Program-made: the position numbers and the translations under genes
Notes under the pieces: generated by a model
The model's database searches: none
The model's input: only the letters and a program-made list of their open reading frames with translations
Told to the model about the DNA's origin: nothing
Part shown: piece after piece, positions 54,827 through 62,686 of the stretch
Layout of the letters: each line of letters starts with the position of its first letter
Position numbering within the stretch: the first letter of the stretch is position 1
Source: Actinomycetota bacterium
Lineage (GTDB): Bacteria; Actinomycetota; Thermoleophilia; Gaiellales; F1-60-MAGs149
Assembly (NCBI GenBank): GCA_016870485.1
Contig: VGBM01000002.1
Location: 124,001 to 188,000 of the forward strand
Direction: 5' to 3'
Length of the DNA: 64,000 nt

Positions 54827-54947
54827 CAGGTCCTCCTCCCGCTCGGAAACGGCGTTCACGGCCGTCTCGGTCGGCCGCTCCTCTCTCTACGTTCGGAAGG
54901 TTTAGCCGGGGTCGGTCGGATCACCAAATTCGTGCACCGCTTGTGAC

Positions 54948-54972
54948 AAAACCCGCGGGTAGTGCGGGTTTT
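54948..54972 (-). terminator. Rho-independent terminator after the YbjN-like gene
   Basis: A perfect nine-base stem AAAACCCGC/GCGGGTTTT with a seven-base loop. On the minus strand it ends in a T-run 51 bases beyond the YbjN-like stop, and it also isolates rpoD from upstream reading. It could work in both directions. Confidence 0.8.
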
Positions 54973-55022
54973 CCCGCAGCACCAGGTGTCGGATTCGAGG
55001 CCGCGGAGCGGGCCGCGGCGGC

Positions 55023-55754
55023 TCAGTCGTCGGCGTCGGCCGACTGCGCCGCGTCGACCAGCTGCGCGACCGAGGCGAGGGCGAACGAGACGGCCGGTGG
55101 CACGAGCCCGGCGGTCGCCAGCCGCGCGCACGCGCAGAGGTGGTCGCCCGCCGTCTCGAACGTGCAGACCCCCCAGAAGGCGCCGGCGACGCTGCCCCCG
55201 TTCTGGCGCAGAAGCGGCTCGGCGCCCTCGTCGCCGTCCTCCCACGCGCGCACCGGCGCGTAGACGTCGAGCGAGCCCGAGGCCACGTAGTGGCGGATGT
55301 GCACGGAGGCCGCATCGAGCTCGAACACCCAATGGCCCTCGTCGAGGACGGTGTACGGCAGCCCGAGCTGGCGCAGCACGCGCTCGACGCGCAGGTGCGC
55401 CTCCTCCGACGACGGCTCGACGGGCAGGCCCTCGTCGAGGGCGCGCTCGAGGCTGACGCCGTAGCGGCGCTCGAAGATCAGCGCCAGCGCGCGGCCGCGT
55501 GCCGCCTCCTCGTCGACCACGTCCTCGCCCCGGGCGAGGCGGCCCTCGATGCGCGGGCGCGTCTGGTAGTGGAGGCGCGCCGCGGCCTCGAGCAGGTCGT
55601 CGCGCGAGGCGCACGCGCCGAGGTCGCCGCGCACGTTCTCGGCGAGGCGCTCGAGCTCGGCGTCGTCGAGCTGGCGCAGCCACCGGAACGGCTGCTGCTT
55701 GCCGACCGCGCGCAGCGCCTTCGCGGCATCGTCACCCTGCTTGCGCCACAACAT
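55023..55754 (-). CDS. YbjN-domain-like protein
   Basis: This 243-residue protein has an Arg/Ala-rich helical N-terminal half and a C-terminal half (from about residue 115) with the strand pattern of the YbjN/type III chaperone-like fold (EEAHLRVERVLRQLGLPYTVLDEGHWVF and following). Such proteins are linked to stress and surface phenotypes, but their activity is unknown. CATACT lies six bases before the ATG, a weak leaderless-type box. A strong terminator follows. Confidence 0.55.
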   Translation of the reverse strand: MLWRKQGDDAAKALRAVGKQQPFRWLRQLDDAELERLAENVRGDLGACASRDDLLEAAARLHYQTRPRIEGRLARGEDVVDEEAARGRALALIFERRYGVSLERALDEGLPVEPSSEEAHLRVERVLRQLGLPYTVLDEGHWVFELDAASVHIRHYVASGSLDVYAPVRAWEDGDEGAEPLLRQNGGSVAGAFWGVCTFETAGDHLCACARLATAGLVPPAVSFALASVAQLVDAAQSADADD

Positions 55755-55797
55755 GCGCGCAGTATGGCGCGGGTCGGCGGTTCGCGCACGACCCCGC

Positions 55798-56328
55798 TCA
55801 GCGGGTGACGCTGGCGCGCAGGTGGCGGCGCCCCGCGACGAAGTACTCGACCCCCGACCAGCCCGTGGCGGCCACCATCAGGAGCACGAGGGCGTCGTTC
55901 AGGAGCGGGTAGGCGGTGTTCAGCATCAGGGCGAGGACGGCGATCACCTGCAGCACCATCTTGGCCTTGCCCGAGCGCGACGCGGAGATCACCTCGTCCT
56001 GTGCCGCCACGAGCCGCAGGCCCGTCACCGCGAACTCGCGGGCGACCACGACCATCGCCACCCAGCCCCACACACGCCCCATCTCGACCAGCGCGATCAG
56101 GGTGCAGCAGATCAGGAGCTTGTCGGCGAGGGAGTCGATGAACGTGCCGAACACGGTCACGCCGTCCGAGCGGCGCGCGATCCGCCCGTCGAGGACGTCG
56201 GTGATGCTCGCGATCACGAACAGCCCCGCGGCCACCCACATGTGGCCGGGGAACGAGACGAGGAGCGCAACCACGACGAGCGGGACGAGCGCCACGCGGA
56301 ACAAGGAGAGCGCGTTCGGGGCGGCCAC
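55798..56328 (-). CDS. pgsA: CDP-diacylglycerol-glycerol-3-phosphate 3-phosphatidyltransferase
   Basis: This 176-residue membrane enzyme has the CDP-alcohol phosphotransferase motif DVLDGRIARRSDGVTVFGTFIDSLADK (D-G-AR-G-D-D), shared membrane segments and an N-terminal PNALSLFRVALVP. It makes phosphatidylglycerophosphate, the precursor of phosphatidylglycerol and cardiolipin. GTG 56328 is preceded by TAGGCT at six bases. It diverges from the pteridine-reductase-like SDR gene. Confidence 0.88.
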   Translation of the reverse strand: MAAPNALSLFRVALVPLVVVALLVSFPGHMWVAAGLFVIASITDVLDGRIARRSDGVTVFGTFIDSLADKLLICCTLIALVEMGRVWGWVAMVVVAREFAVTGLRLVAAQDEVISASRSGKAKMVLQVIAVLALMLNTAYPLLNDALVLLMVAATGWSGVEYFVAGRRHLRASVTR

Positions 56329-56334
56329 GGGAGC

Positions 56335-56340
56335 AGCCTA
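56335..56340 (-). promoter_or_regulatory. Leaderless -10 element (TAGGCT)
   Basis: TAGGCT on the minus strand, six bases before GTG 56328 of pgsA. Confidence 0.6.
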
Positions 56341-56369
56341 CCGGCAGGGCCGGGACGGCGGCGGTCGGA

Positions 56370-56375
56370 TACCCT
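56370..56375 (+). promoter_or_regulatory. Leaderless -10 element (TACCCT)
   Basis: TACCCT lies seven bases before ATG 56383 of the SDR gene, divergent from the pgsA box. Confidence 0.55.
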
Positions 56376-56382
56376 CCCCCGC

Positions 56383-57093
56383 ATGGAGCTCGACGGCATG
56401 CGGGTCCTCGTCTGCGGCGGCGGCCGCCGCCTGGGGCGGGCCATCGCGGAGGACCTCGGCGCGGTCGGCGGCCACGTCGCCGTCTCGTCGCGCCACCCGG
56501 TCGAGCCGGTCGCCGTCCGGGACGGGCGCGCCTCGGCGGCGCTCGTCGCCGACCTCGCGGACGCCACCCAGGCCCTGGCCGTGGTGCGCGACGCCGCGGC
56601 GGCGCTCGGCGGCCTCGACGGCATCGTCTACGCGGCCGGCGGGGCCTTCACCCCGACGGACCTCGCCGACATCACGCCCGAGCTCGTCGAAGACGCGCTC
56701 GGCTCCGTCGTGCGGGGGCTCGTGTTCGTGGCCCAGGCCGCCGAGGCGACCCTGGCGGACGGCGGCTCGATCGTCGTGATCGGCGACGTGGCCGCGATGC
56801 GCGGCTGGCCCTCGTACCTCCCCCACTCGGCCGCGAAGGGCGCCCAGCGCGCCCTCGTCTCGGGCCTCGCCCGTGCGCTCGCCCCGCGCCTGCGCATCAA
56901 CGCGGTCCACCCGGGCACGGTGCTGCCGCCCGACGAGGTCCCCGACGACGCCCTCGAGCGGATCGTGACCCGCATCCCGCTCGGGCGGATCGGCGAGCCG
57001 GGCGACGTCGCCGCCGCCGTGCGCTACCTCCTGACCGCCGACTACGTGACGGGCGCCGAGCTCGTCGTCGACGGCGGCCGGCTCGCCACCTAG
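56383..57093 (+). CDS. Pteridine reductase-like short-chain dehydrogenase
   Basis: This 236-residue SDR has VLVCGGGRRLGRAIAEDLG, which resembles PTR1/FolM in keeping Arg-Arg-Leu-Gly, and IVVIGDVAAM, where Asp stands in place of the usual catalytic Ser, as in PTR1. The Tyr of the YxxxK motif is replaced by His (LPHSAAKGAQ), while the Lys is kept. RINAVHPGTVLPP follows. It may reduce a pterin or folate, or be an altered enzyme. It converges on thyX through a shared CTAG. Confidence 0.7.
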   Translation: MELDGMRVLVCGGGRRLGRAIAEDLGAVGGHVAVSSRHPVEPVAVRDGRASAALVADLADATQALAVVRDAAAALGGLDGIVYAAGGAFTPTDLADITPELVEDALGSVVRGLVFVAQAAEATLADGGSIVVIGDVAAMRGWPSYLPHSAAKGAQRALVSGLARALAPRLRINAVHPGTVLPPDEVPDDALERIVTRIPLGRIGEPGDVAAAVRYLLTADYVTGAELVVDGGRLAT

Positions 57094-57770
57094 GGCGACG
57101 TGCGCCCGTGCGCCACGAAGGCGCGGTGCGTGACGGGCATCCGCGTCTCGAACAGGGCCTCGACGGCCTCCGCGTAGCGGCGGATCTCGCGCTGGGCGTG
57201 CTCGGCGTTGCGCAGGCTGAGGAAGTTCATCAGGGCGCGCGCGTTCACCGTCCACCAGAACTCGGTCATGATCCCGACCGGCAGGACGCTGCGCGCGACC
57301 TCCCGCGCGACGCCGTCCGCGAGCATCGCCTCGTAGGCCGCGTACGAGGCCGCGTACGACGCCTCCATCGCGGCGCGGGTGCGCTCCGCGGTCTCCATGT
57401 CGACGGCCTCGAAGGTGTAGGCGCCCGGCTTGCCGACCTGGGTGCGCACGTCCTCGAGGGCGGGCACGTAGAAGGCCTCGTCGATCTTCGCGTAGCGGCC
57501 CGAGAGCTCGTTGAAGGAGCCGATCCGGTGCCGGATCCACTCCCGCATCACGAAGATCGGGCAGCGCACGTGGAAGCGGAACGCGTTGTGCTCGAACGGC
57601 GTGCCGTGCCGCTCGCGCATGAGGAAGCCGATCAGGCCCTCGTCGCGCTCGTCCATCTCGGCGCGGCGCGTGCCGAAGGAGACGCGCGCGGCGTTGACCA
57701 CGCTGAGGTCGTCGGCCATCGCGCCGTCGAGGTGCACGAAGCCGTCGGCGAGGACGTCGATGCGGTCCAT
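57090..57770 (-). CDS. thyX: Flavin-dependent thymidylate synthase
   Basis: This 226-residue enzyme makes dTMP from dUMP with FAD and methylenetetrahydrofolate. The ThyX signature RHRIGSFNELSGRY is intact, with a typical HGTPFEHNAFRFHVRCPIFV before it and NFLSLRNAEHAQREIRRYAEA after. ThyX yields tetrahydrofolate rather than dihydrofolate, lowering the need for classical dihydrofolate reductase. A TAGATT box lies six bases before the ATG. Confidence 0.95.
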   Translation of the reverse strand: MDRIDVLADGFVHLDGAMADDLSVVNAARVSFGTRRAEMDERDEGLIGFLMRERHGTPFEHNAFRFHVRCPIFVMREWIRHRIGSFNELSGRYAKIDEAFYVPALEDVRTQVGKPGAYTFEAVDMETAERTRAAMEASYAASYAAYEAMLADGVAREVARSVLPVGIMTEFWWTVNARALMNFLSLRNAEHAQREIRRYAEAVEALFETRMPVTHRAFVAHGRTSP

Positions 57771-57776
57771 GGCGCC

Positions 57777-57782
57777 AATCTA
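57777..57782 (-). promoter_or_regulatory. Leaderless -10 element (TAGATT)
   Basis: TAGATT on the minus strand, six bases before ATG 57770 of thyX. Confidence 0.6.
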
Positions 57783-57801
57783 GGCGCGGCCCCGGACGCG
57801 C

Positions 57802-59298
57802 CTAGAGGCCGTAGAGGGCGCCGTAGCGCTCCTCGAGGTACGCCATGAAGGCGTCGCTGCCGAGGTCGCGCCCCGTCGCCTCCCGCATCAGCTCCTCGCC
57901 GGGCGTGACGGCGCCGTGGCGGTGCACCTGCTCGCGCAGCCAGGCGAGGATCGCCCCAAACGCGCCGGCGCGCACGAGGCCGTCGACGTCGAGGTCGCGG
58001 CGCATCGCCTCGAGGAGCCCCGCCGAGTAGAGGTTGCCGAGCGTGTACGTCGGGAAGTAGCCGATGTAGCCCTCCGACCAGTGCACGTCCTGCATCACGC
58101 CCTCGACGTCGTCCTTGGGCGCGTAGCCCAGGTACTCGGCCATGCGCGCGTTCCAGATCTCGGGCAGGTCCGCGACGGCGACGCGCTGCTCGATCAGGTC
58201 GACCTCGAGCTCGAAGCGCAGCAGGATGTGGAGGTTGTAGGTGACCTCGTCGGACTCGACCCGGATCGGCGTGCGCGCCACCCGGCAGACGGCGCGCTGC
58301 ATCCCGAGCGCGTCGACGTCGTCGAGCTGCCCGGGGAAGTGCTCGCGGGCCACGGGCAGGTAGTGCTCCCAGAAGGCCAGCGAGCGGCCGATCACGTTCT
58401 CGTAGAGGCGCGACTGCGACTCGTGCAGCCCGAGCGACGGGGCGGCGCTGACCGTGCTGCGCCAGAGCGACTCGGCATGGCCCTGCTCGTAGAGGCCGTG
58501 GCCGCACTCGTGCACGCTCGCGTACAGGCAGGCCGGCAGCCAGTGCTCCCAGATGCGCGTGGTCAGGCGGATGTCGGTCGGGGCGGTGCCACCCGTGAAG
58601 GGGTGCGTCGAGCGGTCCTGGCGGCCGCGCTCGAAGTCGAAGCCGAGGTCGCGGAGGACGCGCAGCGAGAACGCCTCCTGCGCCGCCGGGTCGAAGCCGC
58701 GCTCGAGCACGGACACGTCGGGTGCGGGCCGGTCGAGGATGCGCTGCGCGAACGGCACGAGGCGGGCGCGCAGGTCGGCCAGGAGCGGCTGCAGCCGCTC
58801 GAGCCGCATCCCCGGCTCGAACTCGTCGAGCAGGGCGTCGTAGCGGGTGCCGTCGCCGCGCAGGAGGTCGGCCTCCTCGACCTTGAGGCGCATCAGCTCC
58901 TCGAGCGCGGGCCGGTAGTCGGCGAAGGCGCCCGTGGTGCGGGCGTGCTCCCAGGCCTGGTTCGTGCGCGAGCGCTGCTCGGCGAGCCGGCGCACGAACG
59001 CCTCCGGCAGCTTCGTCGCCTTGTCACGCTGGCGCCGCGCCTCGCGCAGCATCGCCCGCTGCTCGACGGTCAGGTCGGCGAGCGCGTCGGCCGCGTCGAT
59101 CGCCTCGCCGTAGGCCGGGTCGACGAGCCGCTGGTGCGCGATCGCCGCCAGGGTGGCGCCCTGCAGCGCCCGGGCCTCGCGCCCGCCCGGCGGGCAGATC
59201 ACCTGCTCGTCCCAGCCGAGCAGGCCGAGCACGCCGCCCAGGTCGCTCTGCTCGTGCATCCGCGCCGCGAAGGCGCCCCAGGTGTCGCGACCCGTCAT
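57802..59298 (-). CDS. Carboxypeptidase M32 (thermostable carboxypeptidase 1 family)
   Basis: This 498-residue zinc metallocarboxypeptidase has the active-site HECGHGLYEQG (HExxH), the downstream HESQSRLYEN with the third zinc ligand Glu, a DRSTHPFTGG motif and IGYFPTYTLGNLYSA, all typical of M32. It trims C-terminal residues from peptides in the cytoplasm. TAGGCT lies six bases before the ATG. It stands downstream of the cold-shock gene, from which it is insulated by a strong terminator. Confidence 0.92.
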   Translation of the reverse strand: MTGRDTWGAFAARMHEQSDLGGVLGLLGWDEQVICPPGGREARALQGATLAAIAHQRLVDPAYGEAIDAADALADLTVEQRAMLREARRQRDKATKLPEAFVRRLAEQRSRTNQAWEHARTTGAFADYRPALEELMRLKVEEADLLRGDGTRYDALLDEFEPGMRLERLQPLLADLRARLVPFAQRILDRPAPDVSVLERGFDPAAQEAFSLRVLRDLGFDFERGRQDRSTHPFTGGTAPTDIRLTTRIWEHWLPACLYASVHECGHGLYEQGHAESLWRSTVSAAPSLGLHESQSRLYENVIGRSLAFWEHYLPVAREHFPGQLDDVDALGMQRAVCRVARTPIRVESDEVTYNLHILLRFELEVDLIEQRVAVADLPEIWNARMAEYLGYAPKDDVEGVMQDVHWSEGYIGYFPTYTLGNLYSAGLLEAMRRDLDVDGLVRAGAFGAILAWLREQVHRHGAVTPGEELMREATGRDLGSDAFMAYLEERYGALYGL

Positions 59299-59304
59299 GC
59301 CAGC

Positions 59305-59310
59305 AGCCTA
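59305..59310 (-). promoter_or_regulatory. Leaderless -10 element (TAGGCT)
   Basis: TAGGCT on the minus strand, six bases before ATG 59298 of the M32 carboxypeptidase gene and just after the cold-shock terminator. Confidence 0.6.
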
Positions 59311-59320
59311 CCCGCGCACG

Positions 59321-59360
59321 AAAAAAGGCGCCGCCCCCGCCGACAGGCGGGGACGGCGCC
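59321..59360 (-). terminator. Rho-independent terminator of the cold-shock gene
   Basis: A 15-base GC stem (59327-59341 with 59346-59360, one mismatch, loop of four) is followed on the minus strand by six T residues. It lies 14 bases beyond the cold-shock stop codon. Confidence 0.9.
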
Positions 59361-59374
59361 GCACAACGCGAAGA

Positions 59375-59581
59375 TCAGTCGAGCATCTCGACGTCGATCG
59401 CCTCGGGGCCCTTCTGGCCCTCGCGCGCCTCGTACGAGACCTTCGCACCCTCGCGGAGCGTGCGGAATCCGCTTCCGGTCACGCTCGAGTAGTGGACGAA
59501 GAGGTCCTTCCCACCACCATCAGGGGCGATGAAGCCATAGCCCTTCGCATCGGAGAACCACTTCACAACTCCGGTCGCCAT
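59375..59581 (-). CDS. Cold-shock domain protein (CspA family)
   Basis: This 68-residue protein is one cold-shock domain with RNP1 (KGYGFIAPD) and RNP2 (LFVHYSS) RNA-binding motifs and the start GVVKWFSDA. It binds single-stranded RNA or DNA as a chaperone. The AAGGA site before ATG 59581 and the strong terminator suggest high expression. Unlike many neighbours, it has a long leader, with a stable hairpin at 59625-59649. Confidence 0.95.
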   Translation of the reverse strand: MATGVVKWFSDAKGYGFIAPDGGGKDLFVHYSSVTGSGFRTLREGAKVSYEAREGQKGPEAIDVEMLD

Positions 59582-59624
59582 GCGGCACCCGTCCTTCTCT
59601 AACGACCCCGTCCGCCGGGCCTCA

Positions 59625-59649
59625 CGTCCCCGCACCGTGCGGCGGGACG
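59625..59649 (-). promoter_or_regulatory. Hairpin in the presumed 5' leader of the cold-shock gene
   Basis: Arms CGTCCC/GGGACG and CGCAC/GTGCG, separated by a one-base loop and a two-base bulge, form a compact hairpin 44 bases upstream of the cold-shock ATG. Cold-shock mRNAs often have structured leaders that change with temperature. That this one does is inference. Confidence 0.4.
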
Positions 59650-59711
59650 GGCAGACCGTACAGGATTCTGGTGCGGATTGCTGCGATCTCCCCCGGCGGG
59701 AGCCGCTGCGC

Positions 59712-60248
59712 CTACATCCAGCCCTCGCCATCGGAGATCCCGATCACGCGGCCGCGCGGCACGAGCGCGTCCTCGTCGAGGCCGCCGAAGGCGCCGCGAT
59801 GGAAGATCAGGGGCTCGCCCGGCGAGCTCTCGAAGTGGACGACCTCGCCGATCACGAGGTCGTGGTCGCCGGCGGTGACGATGTCGAAGATCGAGCAGCG
59901 CATGATCGCCAGCGCGTGGCGCACGGAGTAGAAGCCGTGCGGGTCCAGCATCGCGTGGTCCATCGGGAAGTCCGCGCCGCGCTGGGCGAACGCGAGCGCG
60001 GTGTCCTGCTGGCGGCGGTGGAGGACGTTGACGGCCATCTTGCCGCTGTCCTTGGCGCCGTCGAGGGTGCGCGTGCCGTGCGCGAGCGACACGAGGATCA
60101 GGAGCGGGTCGAGGGACACGCTCGTGAACGAGTTCAGGGTCATGCCCTGGGGCGCGCCGGCGTTCGTCGTCGTGACCACGGTCACGCCGGTCGCGAAGGC
60201 GCCGACCGTGTCGCGGAACGCGCGGGCCTCATGGGAGGGGATCGCCAT
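59712..60248 (-). CDS. Flavin reductase-like domain protein
   Basis: This 178-residue split-barrel protein resembles FMN reductases of two-component monooxygenases: FRDTVGAFATGVTVVTTTNAG, GMTLNSFTSVSLDPLLILVSL, VNVLHRRQQDTALAFA and GDHDLVIGEVVHFE. It would supply reduced flavin to a partner oxygenase. The broken luciferase-like gene is far away, so the partner is unknown. Its ATG overlaps a possible ATG of the divergent transporter gene. Confidence 0.85.
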   Translation of the reverse strand: MAIPSHEARAFRDTVGAFATGVTVVTTTNAGAPQGMTLNSFTSVSLDPLLILVSLAHGTRTLDGAKDSGKMAVNVLHRRQQDTALAFAQRGADFPMDHAMLDPHGFYSVRHALAIMRCSIFDIVTAGDHDLVIGEVVHFESSPGEPLIFHRGAFGGLDEDALVPRGRVIGISDGEGWM

Positions 60249-60273
60249 GGCCGGTAACGGTAGCGCGCAGCCG

Positions 60274-60279
60274 TACGAT
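60274..60279 (+). promoter_or_regulatory. Leaderless -10 element (TACGAT)
   Basis: TACGAT lies six bases before GTG 60286 and decides that start for the transporter gene over the ATG at 60247. Confidence 0.55.
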
Positions 60280-60285
60280 GCGGCG

Positions 60286-61191
60286 GTGGCCGCGAAGGGC
60301 ATCATCCGGGCGCCCGCGGGGCTGCGCACCGCCCAGGGCCTGATCGCCGTCTCGGCGGTCCTCTACGGCACCCAGGGCATCTTCGCGTCGTTGGCCTACG
60401 AGCACGGCGCCTCCGTCGGGGTGCTCCTCGCCGTGCGCGCCATCCTCTTCCTCGTGCTCGCGCTGTTCCTCCTCGACCGCGCGCGGCGCGCGACCCTGCG
60501 CGGGCACCGCCGCACGATCGCGCTCGCCTGCTTCACGTCGGTGGCGGGGCCCTTCCTGTACTTCGCCGCGATCACCCGCATGGACCCGGCGACGGTGACC
60601 CTGATCTTCTTCCTCTACCCCGCCCTGACCCTGGTCGGGGCGCGCCTCCTCGGCCGCGTGCGGCTGACCGCGCTGTCGCTCCTGGTCACCGCGATCACCC
60701 TCGCCGGCGTCGTGCTCGCGATCGGCAGCCCCGTCGGCACGGTCGACCCGCTCGGCGTGCTCCTGTCCCTCGCCTTCGCGGTCGTGATCGCGATCTACTT
60801 CCTCGCCGCCGAGCGCGGCCTCGAGGGCGTCGACCCCCTCGCCTGGCTCGGCATCACCGTGCTCGCCGCGGCGGTCTTCTTGGTGCCGTTCGGCCCGCTG
60901 ATCGGGGGCGTCGCGTTCCCCGGCGCGTCGGGCTGGCTGGCCCTCGTCGGCGTGGCCGTGGTCGCGAGCATCCTGCCGTGCCTGTTCCAGACCGCGGGGC
61001 TGATGCGCCTCGGCGGCGCCGCCACGTCGCTCGTGGCCACCGTCGAGATCGCCACCGTCGTCATCCTCAGCGTCATCGTCCTCGGCGAGCGCCCGACGCC
61101 CGTGTCCCTCGTCGGCGCGGCGCTCGTGATCGTCGGTGCGGCGCTCGCGCCGGTCACCGTCCGCCGCACGACGACCCCGTCACCCCTGTAG
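60286..61191 (+). CDS. EamA/DMT-superfamily transporter
   Basis: This 301-residue membrane protein has ten predicted segments in two EamA repeats (first with YGTQGIFASLAYEHGASVG, second ending LGERPTPVSLVGAALVIVGAAL, the usual DMT close). Such proteins export or exchange metabolites or amino acids. GTG 60286 is preferred because of the box at 60274; an ATG at 60247 would add 13 residues. The gene end overlaps the remnant capA-like gene on the other strand. Confidence 0.8.
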   Translation: MAAKGIIRAPAGLRTAQGLIAVSAVLYGTQGIFASLAYEHGASVGVLLAVRAILFLVLALFLLDRARRATLRGHRRTIALACFTSVAGPFLYFAAITRMDPATVTLIFFLYPALTLVGARLLGRVRLTALSLLVTAITLAGVVLAIGSPVGTVDPLGVLLSLAFAVVIAIYFLAAERGLEGVDPLAWLGITVLAAAVFLVPFGPLIGGVAFPGASGWLALVGVAVVASILPCLFQTAGLMRLGGAATSLVATVEIATVVILSVIVLGERPTPVSLVGAALVIVGAALAPVTVRRTTTPSPL

Positions 61192-61533
61192 GCCGGTGCA
61201 GCCGCGCAGGGCCCGCCAGTCGGCGATCGCCGCCGTGCCCGCCGCACCCGTCAGGGGCACGGGGCGCCCGCCCTCGATCTCGGCGGGCCGCCAGCGGTAG
61301 CCGTCGATGCGGCGACCGTGGCCGTGACCTCGAGGACGCCGGTGCGGGCGGCGACGCCGCCGCCCGTGGAGAAGACGACGTTGCCGAGGCCGTAGTCGAC
61401 GAACGCGCGGCCGAGCATGCCCCCGCCGAGCAGGATGTGCGCGTGCGAGCCGTCGATGATGTCGGCACCCGCGCGGACCAGGTTGCGGGCCAGGGACACC
61501 TGCCGGTCGAGCGGCCATGCCTCCCATTGTTCA
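61180..61533 (-). pseudogene. C-terminal remnant of a CapA-family protein, frameshifted
   Basis: On the minus strand a fragment of a CapA/PgsA-type metallophosphoesterase is visible: SLARNLVRAGADIIDGSHAHILLGG, then FVDYGLGNVVFSTGG and GVLEVTATV. Around 61315 it must change frame to give RIDGYRWRPAEIEGGRPVPL, which resembles the family end. The N-terminal two thirds are missing: the adjacent DNA belongs to the promoter of the quinone oxidoreductase gene. CapA proteins act in poly-gamma-glutamate capsule or surface metabolism. Confidence 0.65.
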
Positions 61534-61602
61534 CCGGGTTCGGGGCGGCTCCGCTCCCCGCGCCTCGGGTACGCTCGCGGGGTCGAAGCGAGGAGGAGCG
61601 CG

Positions 61603-62580
61603 ATGCGCTGCGTGGTCTACACCGGAGCCGGGGGCAACGAGGTCGTCAGCTGCGAGGAGCGGCCCGACCCGGTCTGCGGCGACGAGGAGGTCCTGATCCA
61701 CGCGGCCTTCGCCGGCCTCAACGGCGCCGACGTCGCCCAGCGCGGCGGGCACTACCCGGCACCGCCGGGCTGGCCCGCCGACATCCCGGGCCTCGAGGTG
61801 GCGGGCGTCGTGCACGAGGTGGGCGCCAAGGTGCGCGGCTGGCAGGTCGGCGACCGCGGCTGGGGCCTCGTCGGCGGCGGCGGGCTCGCCGACCGCGTCG
61901 CCGTCCACGCGAGCTGTGTCGTGCCCGTCGCGGAGCGCCTCGACGCGCGCGAGATCGCGGCCGTACCGGAGGTGTTCATCACGGCCCACGACGCCATCGC
62001 CACGCAGGCCGGGCTCCGCCCCGGCGAGGTCCTCCTCGTCCACGGCGCCGCCGGCGGCGTCGGCTCTGCGGCCGTGCAGATCGGCGTCGCGATGGGCGCC
62101 ACCGTGATCGGCGTCAGCCGCCATCCGGAGGGCCGTGACGCGGTCGCCGGCTGGGGCGCCACCGCGATCGACGCGGAGGGCTGGCCCGAGCGGGTCCTGG
62201 AGCTGACCGGCGGGCGCGGCGCGGACGTGATCCTCGAGCTCGTCGGCGCCCCGAACTGGCCCGGCGACATCCACTGCATCGCCCGCCGCGGGCGCCTCGC
62301 GATCGTCGGGATCGGGGCCGGCCAGAAGGTCGAGCTGGCCCTGCGCGACCTGATGACGAAGCGCGCGACGGTGTTCGGGACCACGCTCCGGGCGCGCCCC
62401 CTCGGCGAGAAGGTCGACGCGATCACCCGCTTCCACGCGGAGTGCGGGCCGCTCTTCGACCGCGGCCGGCTCGACCCCGTCATCGACCGCGCGTTCCCCT
62501 GGCACGAGGCCGCGGAGGCCCTCGCGCGGATGGAGGGCCCGGGCAAGGTCGGCAAGGTGCTGCTCGACTTCTCGGCGTAG
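61603..62580 (+). CDS. NADPH:quinone oxidoreductase / zinc-independent alcohol dehydrogenase-like protein
   Basis: This 325-residue medium-chain dehydrogenase has the GroES-like N-terminal domain (GLNGADVAQRGGHYPAPPG, as in the PIG3 group) and the cofactor motif LLVHGAAGGVGSAAVQIG. Zinc-ligand cysteines are absent, which fits quinone reductases. It may reduce quinones or enones. The ATG has an AGGAGG site, and TACGCT at 61570-61575 serves a normal leader. Confidence 0.85.
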   Translation: MRCVVYTGAGGNEVVSCEERPDPVCGDEEVLIHAAFAGLNGADVAQRGGHYPAPPGWPADIPGLEVAGVVHEVGAKVRGWQVGDRGWGLVGGGGLADRVAVHASCVVPVAERLDAREIAAVPEVFITAHDAIATQAGLRPGEVLLVHGAAGGVGSAAVQIGVAMGATVIGVSRHPEGRDAVAGWGATAIDAEGWPERVLELTGGRGADVILELVGAPNWPGDIHCIARRGRLAIVGIGAGQKVELALRDLMTKRATVFGTTLRARPLGEKVDAITRFHAECGPLFDRGRLDPVIDRAFPWHEAAEALARMEGPGKVGKVLLDFSA

Positions 62581-62686
62581 CGGCGTAAGCGGGGGCCGCG
62601 AGCGCCCGACACCCGGCCGAGATGCACGACCGGCCCCGCCGCCCCGCCCTTCCCTTCCCCCGCCGCGCCCGGCAGAATCCGGACCG

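Noticed and set aside
60247..60285. ATG start of the EamA transporter overlapping the divergent flavin reductase ATG
   Set aside because: A TACGAT box sits six bases before GTG 60286 and would lie inside the longer frame, so the later start is favoured.
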